Shown here: positions 59,436 to 64,000 of the stretch, piece after piece
How positions within the stretch are numbered: the first letter of the stretch is position 1
Layout of the letters: each line of letters starts with the position of its first letter
Source of the DNA: Protonemura montana
Lineage: Eukaryota; Arthropoda; Insecta; Plecoptera; Nemouridae
Assembly (NCBI GenBank): GCA_947568835.1
Contig: OX387604.1
Location: 8,897,860 to 8,961,859 of the forward strand
Length of the DNA: 64,000 nucleotides
Direction of reading: 5' to 3'
Position numbers and translations under genes: made by a program
The notes under the pieces: model-generated
What the model saw: the letters and a program-made list of their open reading frames with translations, nothing else
What the model was told of the DNA's origin: nothing
Database searches by the model: none

Positions 59436-62400
59436 TTAAAAGTCTTCATGCTTTCTTTTCTTACTGGGGCACTCGGAGTTGGCTCTCTCTCGCTGTTTAT
59501 TTCCAACCATCACAGCTGTTGGGCTGAACACTCGTGTCTCGATCTCCTACAAAAAAAAATGTGTACGGTATTTGTTTCCTATTTTGTGACTTGACTGGAT
59601 GATCATTTTTATGTTGTCAGCTGTGCCAGTAACATTTCAGGACACCAATGGAAAACATGTTAGATTTATCAATCATAAGTAGCTGTCAAAATCTTTTCTC
59701 AAAATCTTTTCTGAAGATATCCAATAGTAGATTCTATCATAATAGCTTGCTATCTAGTAAGCTTGTAATTTGGTATTTGCAACAGACTTACCTCAGGAGC
59801 AAGATAATAATCAATGTGGTGTCTGACCGCTCCCCATATCTTGTCTTCCAAAAGTAACTCGGTTACTTTATTTATGTCTGGTGCCATAAAGCGATCTTTA
59901 TCCCATGGTCTGAAAGCAAAATTTCATTGAATATTTTCTACTTACTGAAATGTATAAGTTGTCAGCGAAGCTACTGAAAAACGTACCGCACTTCACCGCG
60001 AACTACGTTGTAGACTTCTTCGAGGGGAATGGTTGTTTTCAGTGGGCGCAGGAACTCGATAGCTTGGCAAGCAGCGAGTAACTCGATAGCAATCACACGC
60101 TCCACATTCTCAACCACTTGTAAAGCCTTCCTTGCAGCAAAGCATCCCATGGACACATGGTCTTCGGTGCCAGCACTTGTACTCAAAGAGTCCACAGATG
60201 CAGGGTGACAAAGTACCTTGTTTTCAGACACTGCAATTCATTACAAAGAGATTCGATTTTATTCCTGCACATTTAACCTATTGCTATAAATTTGCCCTGT
60301 ATTCAAGCACTAAGTGATTATCACATACCAAGTGATGCAGCAGTGCAGTGGGCCAACATAAACCCAGAATTGAGGCCTCCATCTTTCACTAGAAATGCTG
60401 GCAACTCACTCAAAGCCGGATTCACCAAGCGCTCAATTCTTCGCTCGCTCATCGAGGCTAATTCGTGAACTGCGATTGCTAAATAGTCACACACTTTTGC
60501 GGGGTATTCGCCATGGAAATTTCCGGCAGATATGATCTCCCCCCTGTCTGCAAATACAATGGGATTGTCGGTCCCACTGTTCATTTCTGTTGTTAGCACC
60601 CCATGAACGAAATCTATGGTGTCGTGAACAATGCCATGCACTTGCGGGCAGCATCGCAGTGTATAAGCATCCTGCACTCTGTTACAAAAGCGGTGACTTT
60701 CCGCGATTTGCGACGGATACGTTTCCGAATGAAGCAACGCTCTCAATCTCTTTGCAACAAGTATTTGGCCTTTGTGAGGTCGAATGAGCTGGACGTCAGA
60801 GTCAAAAGCAGTGGAAGTACCTTTCAGCACTTCCAATGTAAGTGCTGCAACCACATCAGCTTGTCTTGCTATGTAGAATGACCTCTCCACAGCCTCTGCA
60901 CCCAGTGACGTAATAAGTTGGGTTCCGTTTATGAGTGCTATGCCTTCTTTTGGGCCAAGAGTCATTGGCATTAGACCATTTGCTTTTAAGACCTGAAATA
61001 AGTGATGGAGTTATTATTGCAGGATCTTTTGGTTTCTCTGGTGTTTCCTAATGTGAACTTAAACCAGCAAGCGATTGATGGCGGGGGAGCGAGGGTGGAA
61101 AATATGTGCCACTGGATCGGATTTGTATCACTGTTGGGTTACACATTTTTTCAGCCTTGCTCGCCCACCAGAGCTATTATTTATAATCTGTTTAAAAAAT
61201 ATGGTTGACCATATGCGCATCACCTCGGCAGCTTGTCCCCAACCAGTTCCTGGGCTCCACATTTGACCCTCCCCTAGAAGCCCTAATGCCAAATGTGCAA
61301 GAGGGGCCAAATCTCCGCTCGCTCCCACGGACCCTTGTTCAGGAACCCACGAGAGACATGATGCTAGAATCAAGTTCAGTTATTAGTTGTGTGCGAATTG
61401 ATGGGCAGTTGGAAGATTAAATTTGAAATGTAAGTCTTGTTAAGTAGTTCTACCATTAAATGCATTGATCAGATGGTAAAGAGCTGCTAGAGATATACCG
61501 CTATATCCCTTCGCCAAAACATTGATGCGCAAAGCAAGCAGCATCCGAGTCTTCACTGTGTTTAGGGGATTTCCAACTCCTGCTGAATGGGAGCGGATCA
61601 AATTGTATTGAAGCTCCCTGCCAAAAAGCAAAACACAATTTAATAATTTTTTTATAATTCTAACAAAAGAATATTTTTAAATTTGAATAGTGAAAATTTT
61701 CACTTACTCTAATTTATCAGTATCAATGACGGTCCTTGCAAAGTTTCCAAAGCCAGTGGTTATTCCGTAAACGACTGAAAGTATAATTTGACTATTCATT
61801 ATTTGAATAGGAAGAAAGTAATATTCAATGCTTGCTGGAGTAAAATATCCTATAGCCAATGTTATAATTTGAGAATCCAACCTTTCATGCACTGTGTGTG
61901 ATAATTGTATAACGAATAAAAAACTGAAATGATAATTATATCTCAAACCAATAGGTAGTTAATTGGCTAATAGCTAATTAGGCTGCCTTCAGCCTACATG
62001 TGGCTAATTTATCAGTACTTAAATCCTGTTTCTGTAACCTTGGCAAGACAACTCGACTCCTTGAAATAATTCTTCTTGCATGGGGCCATTCAATATTATT
62101 TCTATTGAGATATCTCTTCACACTTTTATCTATAAAAAATTTAACTGTACACCTGCATTTTCATCTTCGAAATATAACATTGATTGGTAAGCATAATTGG
62201 TGTTTATTGTGTACCTTTTTTTTCAGCCAGAATTTTTTCAATGAGATTTCGAGCCTTGGTAACTTTTAATTCACAGTCACTGGTAAGCTGTAAGAAGGAG
62301 GGCCGGAACATGATTTTTTTTTGAATGGATAAAAAATTGTAACTGTATAGTTTCCTTTCTTACCTTGATTTTATATTGTCCTTTTCCCAAAGAGCGAAGA

Positions 62401-63354
62401 TCATTGGTGGATAAACTATTGCCATCCAAGAAGAGATACTGAAAAATATCAAGTTATTAGCATAAATGCCAGTAGTATCCTAGGAACCGATTTATAGCGA
62501 CTGTTATTCTGTATATCAGCATAGTATTTGCAGACATTGCTGTAGTTCTTTCATACTAGAAAGAAAAGCAGAAAATTTAGAGGAGGAACTAAATAAACCA
62601 CTAATTAAAATATTAAATTTTCAATCAAGTAAGCCTGTAATCAACAAGTATACTTACTTCCTCAGGTGGCTCATACTGTCCTGGTCTGCATATTAGTGAA
62701 GGAATATATTTAGTGCATTTTAAAAGATAATAAACTTTTCCTTTCTTGAGCTGTATTTTCAGTAAAAGGATACACTGGTTCCAAAATATGCTTCAAGTTC
62801 TCTGGAATTGTTACGTGCTTCTGTTTGTGGTCCGACTGCAAAACTAGAAATATTTTTGCTTTTCATACCTTCTTTTTAAAAAATATAAAAATAATATATA
62901 TAATTAAATGTTTCAAGGTCAAATGGAAATTCTACCAACCAATGGTGACAAAATCATTGTCATCCAAAACATCTTTGATACGGTCGTCGAAGTCCAGGAC
63001 AACTCCTCCCCTTGTCTTCCGCACTTCCTGTATCTTCTCGACCCTCGAGAAAACTTTGACATTTTGCAGCTTTTGGAACCGTTTCACTGATTCCTCTCCG
63101 AGCCAGCGGATATGTAGATCACCTGGGCATTGATCCAAGCTTAAAATTGTATTTATTTAAATTTTTTAAATTAATATTTAATTTAATTTTAATTTTAATT
63201 AAAATTTTATTAAATTAATCACAATGATTTTTCACCAAAATTTCAACAATGTATTTTAATAGCGGTGCCAAATTCAGATATGTTACAACAAAACCTTACC
63301 ACTCTTGCATGGCACCTGAAGCCATATACCTCCAACTCTAACGGATACCTTCAT
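59436..63354 (-). CDS. HAL: Histidine ammonia-lyase (histidase), complete, 13 exons
   Basis: Converts L-histidine to trans-urocanate and ammonia, the first step of histidine breakdown; cytosolic tetramer. Exons, 5' to 3' on the minus strand: 63300-63354, 62940-63122, 62776-62835, 62658-62680, 62364-62438, 62215-62287, 61708-61774, 61454-61617, 61224-61363, 60329-60992, 59987-60230, 59792-59909, 59436-59546. The product has 658 residues, essentially the vertebrate length. The MIO cofactor triad Ala248-Ser249-Gly250 lies in [14 protein letters not shown]. Other family blocks: [127 protein letters not shown]. The N-terminal vertebrate-type extension is present ([15 protein letters not shown]). 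The exon 3/exon 4 junction is the least certain: the frame requires acceptor accag|GA, making exon 4 only 23 bases. Confidence 0.95.
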
Positions 63355-64000
63355 CTCGTTTTTTTCAAAGATCACTCTGTTAGTCCTCTCACCTTATTAT
63401 CACAACTGAATGAGAATGGTTAAATTCTTTTATAATTTCGTGTCACATCTAGCTGGCCTTCACCTATTCAGTATTTGCATATTGATTTACGTGAATACTG
63501 AAAATCCTGGTTGATAAGTTGTATTAACAGGACAAGCAGGTTTAAAGCTATAATATTTTTCTCAAGACCATGTTTTTTGTTTTCATGAAAAACAAGGTAA
63601 TTTATTAACACAAAATTGGCACTTCAATGGCAAAGTCCAAGATGTTCAAGTCCAGAATTTGGTTGGCTAATCACGATACCAATGGTGGACAGTAGAGCCA
63701 AAAATATCCAAAGGTAATTTAATTACTTAATTTGTAAGGGAAATCGCATTTTTTCATAATGTGGAAGATCCGCAATTTCCTTTTTATGCCTAATTTCTAT
63801 GTCTAAAGGAAAAAGATCAAAGGCCAAGTAAAAACAATTTAATTAGATTTTATAAAGATCTTTCTCATTTAAACTCTCATGGTATGATTTTTTTTAGTAG
63901 AATACTGCGTAAGTTTTTTTTTTTAATCCAAACATGTTTCGATGAGTTTGATACCGTTCTTTGAGTAGCAACGATAATTTTTCCACGATAAGTGGAAATT
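63355..64000. other. HAL upstream region, nothing identified
   Basis: AT-rich sequence 5' of HAL containing its 5' UTR and promoter. I see no TATA box at a convincing place, no reading frame and no clear repeat. Confidence 0.4.

Overview
The window is AT-rich DNA from an animal: every recognised gene is split by spliceosomal GT-AG introns (two by GC-AG introns), intergenic distances are long, and introns carry eukaryotic retrotransposons, SINEs and DNA-transposon remnants. Gene content (a Yorkie/YAP with two WW domains, a five-dsRBD Staufen, CFAP20, SHQ1, TTC39 and histidine ammonia-lyase) fits a bilaterian invertebrate, probably a protostome. A non-insect arthropod is a reasonable guess but not proven. 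Splice junctions below were assigned by hand from GT/AG signals, reading-frame continuity and remembered similarity to the protein families; no alignment was run.

Layout. 1-2067: 3' end of an unidentified plus-strand gene ending in a CaaX-like box, with a possible alternative downstream terminus. 3353-15819 (+): complete seven-exon Yorkie/YAP, the Hippo-pathway coactivator. 15820-31196: long non-genic stretch with two 5S-rRNA-derived SINEs, a tRNA-like repeat and CpG-dense patches that may hold the Staufen promoter. 31197-42875 (+): Staufen in twelve coding exons; its introns hold a tRNA-like hairpin, a 1.2-kb hAT element with an 8-bp target duplication, a broken antisense LINE and a foldback MITE. 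45493-46979 (-): two-exon CFAP20, sharing a 264-bp divergent promoter with SHQ1 (47244-50002, +, nine exons). 50255-50707: second copy of the foldback MITE. 53006-57265 (+): TTC39 in thirteen coding exons with a 5S-SINE in its last intron. 59436-63354 (-): complete thirteen-exon histidine ammonia-lyase, convergent with TTC39.

The genes form no pathway together: they are ordinary housekeeping, ciliary, developmental and metabolic genes that happen to be neighbours. The least expected content is the repeat layer: a 5S-derived SINE family (three copies, one with a perfect 15-bp target duplication), a diverged foldback DNA-transposon family (two copies in opposite orientation), a nonautonomous hAT with a decayed BED finger, and two different decayed non-LTR retrotransposons. 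Also notable are two GC-AG introns, a stop codon lying inside a consensus 5' splice site in Staufen, and a putative alternative CaaX terminus at the left edge. I found no CRISPR array, prokaryotic operon or clearly undescribed multi-gene system.
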